Source: DATILL01 sp035476575
GTDB taxonomy: Bacteria; Actinomycetota; Actinomycetes; Mycobacteriales; JACQDL01
Assembly (NCBI GenBank): GCA_035476575.1
Contig: DATILL010000035.1
Location: 34,188-98,187, forward strand
Direction of reading: 5' to 3'
DNA: 64,000 bases
Part shown: piece after piece, positions 7,926-22,689 of the stretch
How the letters are laid out: each line of letters opens with the position of its first letter
Numbering within the stretch: the first letter of the stretch is position 1
Made by a program: the position numbers and the translations under genes
Notes under the pieces: generated by a model
The model's database searches: none
What the model was told of the DNA's origin: nothing
The model's input: the letters and a program-made list of their open reading frames with translations, nothing else

Positions 7926-8369
7926 TCAGCGACGTTGGATGGAGCTGACCCGTAGTGGGGTTCCCTGCTGGCAGTAGGAAAGTTCGGCGGATGTGGTGCC
8001 GTGCACGGTGACCGGCACCCCGATTGGTGGCGGTGTCGGGCTGAGCACGAGGTACTTCGGCCCGGGCTGGTCGGAGGTGAGCAGGTAGCAGCCCGGCTCG
8101 ACACCACGCTCGATCACACCCTGGATGACGAGCGCCCGGCCGGCCGGGCCCGGCTTGGTGGGCGCCGGCCTGGCCGGCGTGGTCGGCGTCGGCCTGCTGG
8201 GCGCTGGCGCCGTCGACGTCGGTGCCGGCGGCGAGGGTGGCACGGAGCTGGCCGGCGGGGGCGCGTTGCCGCCGGCCTGGGTGCCGTTCCCCTGGCCACA
8301 GGCGCCCACGGTCAGACCGAGTACGGCGGACGTCAGGATGCTCACAGCGATTCGTCGCGATGCGGTCAT
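7926..8369 (-). CDS. Small lipoprotein with Pro/Thr/Ala-rich stalk
   Basis: Starting at the ATG at 8369 (AGGA just upstream), the 147-residue protein has a basic N-terminus, a hydrophobic stretch and the lipobox LTVGAC, so Cys of about residue 21 should be lipidated. A low-complexity Pro/Ser/Thr stalk (about 30-75) follows. The small C-terminal domain contains two Cys (PGCYLL and SYCQQGTPL), which may form a disulfide. It probably sits on the outer face of the membrane. The function is unknown; an OB-like fold is possible but unproven. Confidence 0.8.
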   Translation of the reverse strand: MTASRRIAVSILTSAVLGLTVGACGQGNGTQAGGNAPPPASSVPPSPPAPTSTAPAPSRPTPTTPARPAPTKPGPAGRALVIQGVIERGVEPGCYLLTSDQPGPKYLVLSPTPPPIGVPVTVHGTTSAELSYCQQGTPLRVSSIQRR

Positions 8370-8431
8370 TCCTGTGGGACGGCGGGCCGACGGCCACGGT
8401 TCCATCCGCGGCGGAACAAGGACAGGAAATC

Positions 8432-10864
8432 TCAGCCGTTGGCCCGCAGCACCAGCACGGCGATGTCGTCCACCGACGGGTCCGGCGAGTAGTCGAGCAC
8501 CGCCTGCTGCACCATGGCCGCGGCTGCCCCGGCGGACACCCCAGCGCACCGGGCGAGCACCAGGTCCAGCCCGTCCTCGCCGAGCAGCCGGTTACCGTCG
8601 CGGCGTTCCAGCACGCCGTCGGTCAGGCAGAGCAGCACCTGGCCCGGCGCCAGCCACAGCTCGTCCGGCTCGTAGCTCACCTCGGGCAGCACGCCGAGCA
8701 GGGGCTGGGACCGGCCGACCGGCTGCGGCGGCGCGTCGGAGGTGATCAGGTACGGCGCCGGGTGCCCGGCCGCCACCATCCGCAGCCGCACACCGCCATC
8801 CGGGTCCGGCCAGATCTCGCCGTGCAGCGCGGTGAGGAACCGGGAGCGCACCGACTCGTCCAGGATCAGCGCGTTGAGCTCGGCCAGCACCTCGGGCAGC
8901 GGGAGGCCCTGCCGGCCGAGGATGCGCAGCGCGTTGCGGGCCAGCCCGGTGATCGCGGCCGCCTGCGGCCCGCTGCCGCACACGTCGCCGATGGTGAACC
9001 GCCAGGTCTCGGGGGCGACGGCATACAGGTCGTAGAAGTCGCCGCCGACGTCGTGCCCCTCACCCTTGGCCTGGTAGGCGACCCCCACGTCGAGCTGGGT
9101 CACCACCGGCAGCCGGGCCGGCAGCAGGCTGCGCTGCAACGCCGAGCTGGTGGCGACATGGTCGGAGTACAGCAGGGCGTTGTCGAGGATCAGGCCGGCC
9201 CGCCGGCAGATCTCCTCGACCAGCCCCAGCCCCTCCCGGCCGAACCGGTCGCCCGGCTCCCGGCCGAGCACCACCACGCCGAGCGCCCGGCCGCGGGCGG
9301 TCAGCGCCAGCGTGACGGCCGGGCCGGTGCGGATCCGGTCGGCGCCGGCCAGGTCGCTGGGCGGCACGCTGGCCAGCCCGGACCACGGCGTGGCCGCGGT
9401 GCTGTCGAGGCTGGGCGAGGGAGCCTGGCCGACCACCGCGCGGACGGCGTCCAGCAGTGTCTCGTCGGCGTGCCAGACGTGCCGCAGCCGGGCCCGGCCG
9501 CGCTCGTCCGGCACCAGCACGGCGCACCAGAGGGCCAGCCGGGGCACCAGGAGCTGGGACAGCACCGCGATGGTGGCCTGCGGGTCGAGGGTGCCGGCCA
9601 GCAGGTCGCTGGCCTCGGCCAGGTAGCTGAGCCAGCCGCGGCGACGGCGTTCGAGGTCGGTGACCCGGGCCCGGTCGAGATGCCGGGCGAGCTGGGCGGC
9701 GGCCAGGTGCAGCCGCACCGCGTCGTCGTCGCCGAACCGGCCCGGCGTGGCGGACGCGACCGTGAGCTGCCCGGTGAGCCGGCCGTCGACCAGGACCGGC
9801 ACTGACACCGCCGAGCGCATCCCCGCCTCGGCCAGCAGCGCCGGCACGACTGGGGTCTGGGCCAGGTCGGTGACCACCTGCGGGACATGTTCCGGGGTGG
9901 CCCGCAGCACGTCGTCGGTCTGCTCGATGTAGGCGAAGGACCTGTCCGGCAGGCCGGTGCTGCCGGCGACCCGCAGCTCGCCGTCGTTGTCGACCAGCAT
10001 CAGGTACGCCGCGTCGCCGCCGAGGAAGTCGCAGCAGGCCTCGGCGGCCCGCTGCGGCAGCTCGTACGCCGGCACCCGGTCGGAGTCGAGCGCGGCGAGC
10101 ACGTCGTCGCGCCGGTTCTCCCCGGCCTGACGCGGCCGGGCCGGAGGCTCGAACGCGTCGCCGTCCCGCTCGGGCGCGATGAGCGCCACCGTCGGGGTGG
10201 CCGCGCCGAGCGGCAGCAGCCGGACGTACACCGACAGGTAGTGGCCGTCGCGATGCCGCAGCAGCACCGTGCCGACGGCGACCGACAGGCCGGTCAGGCC
10301 GGTCAGGCCGGCGATGTCACCGGGCTGGGCGAGGTCGGCGAGCGCAGTGCCAACCCGGTCGACCGCCCGCCAGCCCAGCAGCTCCTCGGCCGGCCCGGTC
10401 CAGTCCCGGATCCGGCCGGTGGTGTCCAGCGTGATCGCGGCGAGCCCGCCCGGCGTGCGGTCGATGGGGGCGCCGGGCAGGTCGAGCAGGCACCACACCG
10501 TCTTGCCGGTCCGGTCGTGCTCCACCCCCCAGGAGGAGGAAAGGGAGGCGCACAACAGCAGGCCGCGGCCGCTGGTGCGGGCCGCGCCGGGATGGACCAC
10601 CTCGGCCGGCAGGCCGCGGCCGGAGTAGCTGTCCCGCACCGCGAGCCGGACGGCGTGACCCAGATGGGTGCAGCTCACCGAGAACTCGGTGCCGGCATGG
10701 ATCACCGCGTTGGTGGCGAGCTCGCTCACCACCAGCAGCCCGTCGTCGATAATGCCGGTCACCGGCCACTCGTCAAAGGCCCGGCGTACCAGCCGGCGGG
10801 CCGCCGCGACCGACTCCGCTATGGGCGCGAAGCTCGCGTGGACGCCGATGGTGCCAGATCTCAT
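8432..10864 (-). CDS. PP2C/SpoIIE-type serine phosphatase with HATPase, PAS and GAF domains
   Basis: This protein of about 810 residues starts with an anti-sigma-factor-like HATPase (SELATNAVIHAG, TSGRGLLL), followed by a PAS-like region (DTTGRIRDWTGPAEELLGW). Next come two GAF-type sensor regions. At the C-terminus is a SpoIIE phosphatase domain with DVGGDFYDL, IGDVCGSG and VDDIAVLVLR, which supply the metal-binding acids. The architecture fits partner-switching control of an alternative sigma factor. The start is uncertain: ATG at 10864 or GTG at 10867 with GGAGG 11-14 nt upstream, or TTG at 10897. It is divergent from the HAMP-array kinase, and the two may share signals. Confidence 0.9.
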   Translation of the reverse strand: MRSGTIGVHASFAPIAESVAAARRLVRRAFDEWPVTGIIDDGLLVVSELATNAVIHAGTEFSVSCTHLGHAVRLAVRDSYSGRGLPAEVVHPGAARTSGRGLLLCASLSSSWGVEHDRTGKTVWCLLDLPGAPIDRTPGGLAAITLDTTGRIRDWTGPAEELLGWRAVDRVGTALADLAQPGDIAGLTGLTGLSVAVGTVLLRHRDGHYLSVYVRLLPLGAATPTVALIAPERDGDAFEPPARPRQAGENRRDDVLAALDSDRVPAYELPQRAAEACCDFLGGDAAYLMLVDNDGELRVAGSTGLPDRSFAYIEQTDDVLRATPEHVPQVVTDLAQTPVVPALLAEAGMRSAVSVPVLVDGRLTGQLTVASATPGRFGDDDAVRLHLAAAQLARHLDRARVTDLERRRRGWLSYLAEASDLLAGTLDPQATIAVLSQLLVPRLALWCAVLVPDERGRARLRHVWHADETLLDAVRAVVGQAPSPSLDSTAATPWSGLASVPPSDLAGADRIRTGPAVTLALTARGRALGVVVLGREPGDRFGREGLGLVEEICRRAGLILDNALLYSDHVATSSALQRSLLPARLPVVTQLDVGVAYQAKGEGHDVGGDFYDLYAVAPETWRFTIGDVCGSGPQAAAITGLARNALRILGRQGLPLPEVLAELNALILDESVRSRFLTALHGEIWPDPDGGVRLRMVAAGHPAPYLITSDAPPQPVGRSQPLLGVLPEVSYEPDELWLAPGQVLLCLTDGVLERRDGNRLLGEDGLDLVLARCAGVSAGAAAAMVQQAVLDYSPDPSVDDIAVLVLRANG

Positions 10865-10965
10865 CACAGGCCTGGAGTCCTCCAGTACTGGGTCCAATCC
10901 CTCGCATCGTGCCAGACTGACCGAGCTGCGACCCCGCCCGTAACCGCGCCGAGGGGGAGTTCCCG

Positions 10966-16608
<5,643 letters not shown>

Positions 16609-16620
16609 GGTCGGGGGATC

Positions 16621-17232
16621 ATGACCGACAAGGCCAAGATCCTGCTGGTAGACGACCGCCCGGAGAACCTGGTCGCCCTGGAGGCGATCCTGGGCACCCT
16701 GGACTACGGCCTGGTACGTGCTCGCTCCGGTGACGAGGCGCTCAAGGCGCTGCTGACCGACGAGTTCGCGGTGATCCTGCTGGACGTCTCGATGCCGGGG
16801 ATGGACGGTTTCGAGACGGCCGCGCACATCAAGCGGCGGGAAAAGACCCGGGACATCCCGATCATCTTCCTGACCGCGGTGTCCAACGAGCCGCACCAGG
16901 CCTTCCGCGGCTACGCAGCCGGAGCGGTGGACTACCTCGCCAAGCCGTTCGACCCGTGGGTGCTGCGGGCCAAGGTGGCGGTCTTCGTCGACCTCTACCT
17001 GAAGAACCGGCAGCTCCGCGAGCAGGCCGCCCTGCTGCGGGTCCAGCTCAGCGGCTCGGGGCTGATAGCCGAGCTGTCCGAGCGGCTGGCCGCCGTCGAA
17101 CAGCAGGTCGTCCTGCTCACGAAGGACACCGACCACCCCGCCGCCGCCGAGCTCAACACCCGGCTGGCCCAGCTCCGCCAGGCCCTCACCGCCCTCACCC
17201 CCGAAGACCCTGACCCGTTTACCGGCCGATGA
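16621..17232 (+). CDS. Receiver-domain protein with coiled-coil tail
   Basis: The 203-residue protein has an N-terminal receiver with Asp11/Asp12, phosphoacceptor Asp55 (LLDVSMPGMDG), Thr85 and Lys108. A helical tail rich in Leu and Gln follows instead of a DNA-binding or enzymatic output domain. It lies 12 bp after the HAMP-array kinase and is probably its phosphotransfer partner or a dimerising adaptor. Its 3' end overlaps the convergent methylase gene by 14 nt. Confidence 0.9.
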   Translation: MTDKAKILLVDDRPENLVALEAILGTLDYGLVRARSGDEALKALLTDEFAVILLDVSMPGMDGFETAAHIKRREKTRDIPIIFLTAVSNEPHQAFRGYAAGAVDYLAKPFDPWVLRAKVAVFVDLYLKNRQLREQAALLRVQLSGSGLIAELSERLAAVEQQVVLLTKDTDHPAAAELNTRLAQLRQALTALTPEDPDPFTGR

Positions 17233-18194
17233 ACAGATATTCGGAAACCGCCCGTCGGCGCGCGGCCGGGTGAGTCCCGAAGGAGTAGGTGTGCGGGATC
17301 GGAAGGACGACGACGTGGTCTTTCACCTCTCCGAGCATCGCCTCGATGGTCCGGGCGTCCGGAACCGCGTTGGATGAGTAGGAGAGGACGATCGTCGAGC
17401 CGGCAAACTGCTCGCAGGCCCGCCGCAGGGCGTCCTCGACCGTCCGCTTGTAGGAGAACGGCGTGTAGCGCTTGGCCAGCTTCTTGGTCCGGGTGTGCTC
17501 CAGAATCGTCTGGTCCCGCCAGTACACCGACAGGCCCTCGAGAAAGTGATATCGCTTGACGTAGCAGTTGTCGTCCTTTGGTGGCGCGTACGGCGGGTCG
17601 AGGTACACGACGTCGTACGACGACTGGAGCGCGAATATGTCACCGCAGACGGCGGCGCAGGGCTCGCGACCGGCGAAGACCGTCTTGTTGTACTCGTCGG
17701 CACATTCACGGAAGTGCTCGCGCAGCGGCAGCCGCAGGTCCCGCCGGCCGTCGTCGTAACGGAGGTCGGTGACGGTGAAGACGCCCCGTGGCTGTTTCCG
17801 GGCCGCGCCGAGAACGAGCGCGGCTATGGCGACGGCCCGGCTGTGGCCGGTCATCTGGTCGATATGCGACCAGGCCGAGTCCAGGAACCTTCGGTCGTCC
17901 GCCGTGAAGTAGAGCCCGTCAAACGTCCGCTGGATGAAGTCGCGGTTGTCCGCCGCCGGGCCGCATATCCTGCCGATGTCGGCCGGTGCCAGCCTGACTG
18001 TGTGGTTGACGACCGTCGCCCCGCGCGATGATCGCCGGGAAGTTGAGAAAGTCGTTCGCGGTGACCCGGTAGCCGAGCGTCTTCAGCAGGTATGCGACGA
18101 CCCCGCTGCCCGAGAACGCGTCGAGCGCGGTGCTACCGCCCAGCTCCGCGAACACCTCGGCGAGGTGCGGGACGAGCCGGTGCTTCGAGCCCAT
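17219..18194 (-). pseudogene. Adenine-specific DNA methylase, frameshifted
   Basis: An N-terminal piece (MGSKHRLVPHL, LDAFSGSGVVAYLLKTLGY, the SAM-binding motif) and a C-terminal piece are in different frames. The C-terminal piece holds the catalytic VYLDPPYAP, then CYVKRYHFLEGL and SYSSNAVPD. Deleting one base from the run CCCC at 18019-18022 (GGGG on the coding strand) restores one continuous protein of about 324 residues. The restored join reads IIARATVVNHTVRL and continues to NRDFIQRTFDGLYF. The family methylates adenine N6 (D12/MT-A70-like class). Translation before 18194 stays open, but no good start codon is seen. The error could be biological or a homopolymer sequencing error; the broken neighbour argues for decay. 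Confidence 0.8.
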
Positions 18195-18405
18195 GTAGCG
18201 CAGCCGCGGGAACGCCGCGACCCGGGCAACCGCCGCCGCGACGGCGTTTTCCCCCGGTGCGTGCGTTGCCTCCGGTGCCCGCGACCGTCACGCCGGCATC
18301 CTAGGACCATGCGGCGGACCGGGCCCATCGCGGTGGGCGGCGGGACCGTGGGTCGCTGCTCGCCGAACATGCCGGACGTCGTCAGGTCACGGCCTCCGCG
18401 CCGCG

Positions 18406-20232
18406 GTGATCAACTGTCGGTGGCCTGTGCTGGCAGTCACCGTTGAGCAAGATCATCTTGAAAGGCTCGCCCGAACACCCTTGGCCGGCCTCGCCGAGCT
18501 GGTATGGAACCCACTCGATGCGGACGCCACGCAGGTTACGATCGACGTCGCGATGAACGACTGGGACGTCATTGACCTGGTACAGGTCAATGACAACGGA
18601 ACGGGGATCACACCGGAGCAGGCCGAGACGTGTTTCGGCATCTTGGCGGCTCGTGGAAGCGGTACGCGGCAACGACCGCGGCCGGGCGGGCACTGCACGG
18701 ATGCAACGGACAAGTGCGATGGGCCGCGTATGGGCTTGGCGAGGCCGTTCGATGGACCTCCGTCGCGGACCGCGTCACCGGACGACGGTCGGAGCTGCAC
18801 GTCGTCGGGCGGCGGGGGGCGCTGCGCGAGCTCGAGCTTGGTGAGCCCGTTGACGTAGCGCCCGGCACGGATCGAGGCACTCTTGTAGTGGTCGAGCAGT
18901 TGAACGAGACCGCGCAGCGGGCGCTTGGGCGGGAGAACGTTGCCGACATCCTGACTGCCGTCTTCGCCCTTTATCTTGAACAGTATCCGGTACAGATCAC
19001 CTGGCACGGGCGTCCCCTCGACCCACACCCGTTGCAACGTGCCCGACAAGAGCTGACCTTGGGCGTCGACGGGGTAGCCACGCCCATCAGGCTGACGATC
19101 ATCGAATGGAACTTCCAGCGGAACGGGCTCTGCATTTCTGTGACAGCTCCGGCGCATCCCTGATGGAGATCCCTCCCGGGATCAGGGCTCCTGGGTTCGA
19201 GCTCACCGCTTACATCTGCTGGGGAGGGTTCCGCGACGTGCTGAGCCAGCTCGTGCTGGGCGAGATGGCCCAAGAGCCGCTACCTTCCATCATTGACGCT
19301 GCCAAGGAGGAGCTGCGGACCACCGCCCCGGTGGTAGAACCCGCCGACCGCCAGTCGCGCGCCTTAGCCCTACGGCTGCTGAAGGAGGCCATCGAAAGAA
19401 GCCCCGGGACCGTTCACAGAGTGCTCCAAGAGGTTCTTGACCTTCCCGCGGATCGACTTGAGGAGCTGCGGGAGCTGCTGGAACGGTCGACCCTCAGTGC
19501 TGTCAGCTCGGCGGCTCATGAGATCACTGACCGGCTCGACTTCCTGGTCGGCCTGGAAGAGATCGTATTTGACGCTGAGCTGCGCGACCGAGTGCGTGAG
19601 CGTAGCCAGCTACATCGCATACTCGCCAACGAGACCTGGATCTTTCGCGAGGAGTATGCGCTCACCGGTGACGACGTCACCTTGAGAGTCGCATTGCGGA
19701 ACCATATCCATCTGCTTGGCCGGGACGATCTCGCACCCGCGGACCTCTCGGCCGGAGTGCTCGACGAACATGGTCGCCGTGTCGTAGTTGACATAATGCT
19801 GAGCCGAGTGGTTGAGCAACGACGTAACCATCGTGAGCACATCGTGATCGAGCTGTAGCGACCAAGTGTCCACATCGGTTCGGCTGAGGTGATGCAGGTT
19901 CACAACTATGCGACGGCAGTCGCCCGGGACTCGCGGTTCGCGATGACTGACACCCGTTGGGAGTCTGGATTGTCGGTGACGCGTTGGCTGGCAGTGTTAC
20001 CTACATGGCTGACCAGCGGAACCGCGAGCCCGGGATAGTCGTCGACTCCGAAAAAGGTCAGTTTGTCGTACGTGCCGCGACCTGGGGACAGATCATCCAG
20101 GATACCCGGCATCGGCTCAGCTTTGTCCGTAACGCCCTCGACTACAGCGGCAGCACGGACAGCGGGATGGAGTACCTGCGTCGTGCCCACAGCAAGTATC
20201 TGCCCGATCTCGCCTCGCGAGCCGGACCGTGA
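18406..20232 (+). pseudogene. GHKL (Hsp90-like) ATPase with C-terminal nuclease-like domain, multiply broken
   Basis: Pieces in three frames form one protein. The N-terminal ATPase shows ELVWNPLDADA, VNDNGTGI and YGLGEAVRW. The middle part holds ELHRIL-type helices. The C-terminal part, with VDIMLSR and IVIEL-stop-RPSV, resembles a PD-(D/E)XK nuclease core. Lesions I can place are one base lost near 18638, one lost near 19115, a TAG at 19856-19858 where the ExK lysine codon AAG would be expected, and one base lost near 19953. A segment also seems missing after EELRT near 19320. Codon use is less GC-rich than in the neighbours. Such ATPase-nuclease proteins are plausible defence factors. The adjacent methylase is also broken. 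Confidence 0.75.
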
Positions 20233-20336
20233 GTGGCAAGCGTGCTGACCTCCCACCGACCTTGACCGACGACGGCGTGGTCCGGCTTCCGGGTCGGCAC
20301 CGGCCGGGCAGCGGATCCGGGCGCCTGACCGCCTAG
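20229..20336 (+). CDS. Small ORF overlapping the broken ATPase stop
   Basis: A 35-codon frame begins with a GTG that overlaps the preceding stop as GTGA and ends at TAG 20334. The peptide contains LTDDGVVRL, which resembles the beginning of GNAT acetyltransferases, so it may be the stump of a deleted gene. It could equally be chance. Coding status is doubtful. Confidence 0.25.
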   Translation: MSGKRADLPPTLTDDGVVRLPGRHRPGSGSGRLTA

Positions 20337-20339
20337 GCT
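20334..20339 (+). promoter_or_regulatory. -10 element of a probable leaderless promoter
   Basis: TAGGCT ends 6 nt before the GTG at 20346. No Shine-Dalgarno sequence precedes that codon. Confidence 0.45.
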
Positions 20340-20345
20340 GGCGCG

Positions 20346-21482
20346 GTGCAGATTGACTTCAGCGCGTCCGAACGGTCCAGCCTGGGCGTCGAGTGGGAGC
20401 TGGAGCTGGTCGACCAGCAGACTCGCCAGCTCAGCTCCGGCTCCAACCAGGTGCTGCGCGACATCTCCCCGAAGGGCGACGGCCAACACCCCAAGGCTAA
20501 GCACGAGCTACTGCAGTCCTGCGTCGAGGTGATCACCGGCGTGTGCATCACGGTCGAGGAGGCCTGCGCCGACCTCGCCGGCACCGTCGCCGAGGTCCAG
20601 GCCGCCGCGGCGAAGTACGACCTCGCGCTGATGTGCTCCGGCACCCACCCGACCACGGACTGGACCAGCCAGGAGATCACCGACGACCCGCGCTACCGGC
20701 TCCTGGTCGAGCGCAACCAGTGGCTGGCCCGGCGGCTGCAGATCTTCGGCGTCCACGTGCACGTCGGCGTCCGGTCACCGGACAAGGCCATCCCGATCGT
20801 CAACGCGCTGACGGCCTACATCGGTCACTTCCTCGCGCTGTCCGCGTCCAGCCCGTACTGGGTCGGCAGCGACACCGGCCTCGCGTCGTACCGCAGCAAG
20901 ATCTTCGAGGGGCTGCCGACCGCTGGGCTGCCGTACCAGCTCTCCGGCTGGCCCGAGTTCGAAGAGTACATGGGCATGCTGATCAACACCCAGGCGATCC
21001 AGTCGATCCGAGAGGTGTGGTGGGACATCCGGCCGCATCCCCGGTACGGCACGGTCGAGCTGCGGATCTGCGACGGGCTGCCCACCCTGGAGGAGATCGG
21101 CGCGGTCGCGGCGCTGTCCCAGTGTCTGGTGGAACGGCTGGACAACCAGATCGATCAAGGCTATAGGTTGCCGACGCCGACGGCCTGGGTGGTTCGGGAG
21201 AACAAATGGCGGGCAGCCCGCTACGGGCTGGACGCCGACCTGGTGGTCGACCGGTTCGGCACGCTGAAGCCGGTGCGGGCCGCGCTGACCGAGCTGGTCG
21301 AGGACCTGGTCCCGGTGGCCCGCCGCCTCGGCTGCCTCGACGAGCTGTACCGGATACCGCACATCATCGAGGTCGGCGCGTCCTACCAGCGGCAACGGCG
21401 AGTCGCGCAGGCCAACGGCGGCGACCTCACCGCGGTGGTGGACAGCCTGCTCACCGAGATGCGGGTCGGGCTGCCTCACTGA
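20346..21482 (+). CDS. Carboxylate-amine ligase, YbdK/GCS2-type glutamate-cysteine ligase family
   Basis: The 378-residue protein opens with LGVEWELELVD, the ATP/metal-binding start of the GCS2 family. It continues with VHVHVGV, SPYWVGSDTGLASYR and VELRICDG, all typical of YbdK-like ligases. The family joins an amino acid to glutamate at ATP cost, and in actinobacteria related proteins supply gamma-glutamylcysteine. The exact product is not assignable here. The GTG start sits 6 nt after a TAGGCT hexamer, suggesting a leaderless transcript. The 3' end overlaps the convergent permease gene by 32 nt. Confidence 0.88.
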   Translation: MQIDFSASERSSLGVEWELELVDQQTRQLSSGSNQVLRDISPKGDGQHPKAKHELLQSCVEVITGVCITVEEACADLAGTVAEVQAAAAKYDLALMCSGTHPTTDWTSQEITDDPRYRLLVERNQWLARRLQIFGVHVHVGVRSPDKAIPIVNALTAYIGHFLALSASSPYWVGSDTGLASYRSKIFEGLPTAGLPYQLSGWPEFEEYMGMLINTQAIQSIREVWWDIRPHPRYGTVELRICDGLPTLEEIGAVAALSQCLVERLDNQIDQGYRLPTPTAWVVRENKWRAARYGLDADLVVDRFGTLKPVRAALTELVEDLVPVARRLGCLDELYRIPHIIEVGASYQRQRRVAQANGGDLTAVVDSLLTEMRVGLPH

Positions 21483-22689
21483 CGTCCTCCCGGCGGTCGT
21501 CGCGGCGTGGTTCCCGGCGGTCGGCCCGGCCAGCCCGCAGGGCATCGCCGAGCCGCACCTTCGAACCGGTCCGCAACACCGCACCGGCGTACACCCACGC
21601 CGCGAGCCGGACCAGCCCGAGCGTGGCGACCAGCATCACTCCCAGCGCCACCAGCACCGGCACCGGGCCGGCCGCCCCCGCCGCCACCCGCAGCGGCATG
21701 ACCATCGCCGAGAACGGCGGCACGTACGACAGCACCTCGGCCATCCGGCCGGTCGGGCTCTGCCCGGCGAAGATCGCCACGAAGAAGCTGCCCACCAGCA
21801 GGATCTGCATCGGCCCGATCGCGTTCTGCAGGTCTTCCTGCCGGGACACCTGGGCCGCGATCCCGGCCGCCAGGCAGGCGTAGAAGGCGTACCCGAGCAG
21901 GAACCACACCAGCACGTGCAGGATCGTCCCGACCGCCTCGCCCGGCACCGACAGCGTCCCGGTGGCGAGCGCGGCAGCCAGCCCAGCCGCGCCGAGCACG
22001 AAGAACTGGCCCAGCCCGAGCAGCCCGATCCCGGCTACCTTGCCGGCCAGCACCTGCCACGGCCGCAGGGTGGACAGCAACAGCTCGATCACCCGGCTTG
22101 CCTTCTCCTCCACCACGCCGAGCGCCACCCACATCGCGTAACCGAAAAGCTGGCCGTACAGGAAGACCACCGCGAAGAACGCCACCCCCTGCCTGCGCCC
22201 GTCCGCGGTGTTCTCACCCTTCAGCTTGTTCACGTTCAGCGCCGGTACGGCGAGCGCCTGGCTTACCTTGCCCGGATCGATGCCGGTCGCGGCCAGCCGC
22301 TCGGCCGTGACCACCGTCTGGTAGGCGCCCTGCAGGATGACCTCCAGCCGGTTGTCCAGGGTGTCCTTGACGATGACCTCGCGGTCGCCGTCGACCACCG
22401 CGTCCAGCTTCCCGTCGGTGACCAGCGACCTGGCCGCGTCGACGTCGGACACCGTCGACAGGTGCAGCGTGACGCCGCCGGTCCGGGCGGCCTGCTCCAG
22501 CGCCGGCTGCAGCCGGGACGCGGTGCCGGCCAGCCCAACCCGGAAGTCCTTGTTGTCGTTACCGAAGACCTTCGGCAGCACGATGATCGCCAACAGCACG
22601 GCCAGGGTGATCAGCAAGCTGACCTGAAAACCGCGTTCCCGGATCCGGGTCATGAGCTCCCGCCGGGTCACCAGCAGCACGGCGTTCAC
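21451..22689 (-). CDS. ABC-2 type exporter permease (NatB-like)
   Basis: The 412-residue permease starts at GTG 22689, overlapping the ATPase stop as GTGA. A first transmembrane helix (VSLLITLAVLLAIIVLP) is followed by a large extracellular domain of about 150 residues. A cluster of about five membrane helices completes it (FFAVVFLYGQLFGYAMWVAL onwards). The motif VEEKASRVIELLLSTLRPWQVLAGK is diagnostic of NatB/ABC2_membrane_3 permeases, which export sodium or other substrates. With the upstream ATPase it forms a complete transporter. Confidence 0.9.
   Translation of the reverse strand: MNAVLLVTRRELMTRIRERGFQVSLLITLAVLLAIIVLPKVFGNDNKDFRVGLAGTASRLQPALEQAARTGGVTLHLSTVSDVDAARSLVTDGKLDAVVDGDREVIVKDTLDNRLEVILQGAYQTVVTAERLAATGIDPGKVSQALAVPALNVNKLKGENTADGRRQGVAFFAVVFLYGQLFGYAMWVALGVVEEKASRVIELLLSTLRPWQVLAGKVAGIGLLGLGQFFVLGAAGLAAALATGTLSVPGEAVGTILHVLVWFLLGYAFYACLAAGIAAQVSRQEDLQNAIGPMQILLVGSFFVAIFAGQSPTGRMAEVLSYVPPFSAMVMPLRVAAGAAGPVPVLVALGVMLVATLGLVRLAAWVYAGAVLRTGSKVRLGDALRAGRADRREPRRDDRREDVSEAARPASR

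Noticed and set aside
18019..18022. Programmed ribosomal frameshift in the methylase
   Set aside because: No slippery heptamer of the usual kind or stimulatory structure is evident, and the family is not known to use frameshifting.
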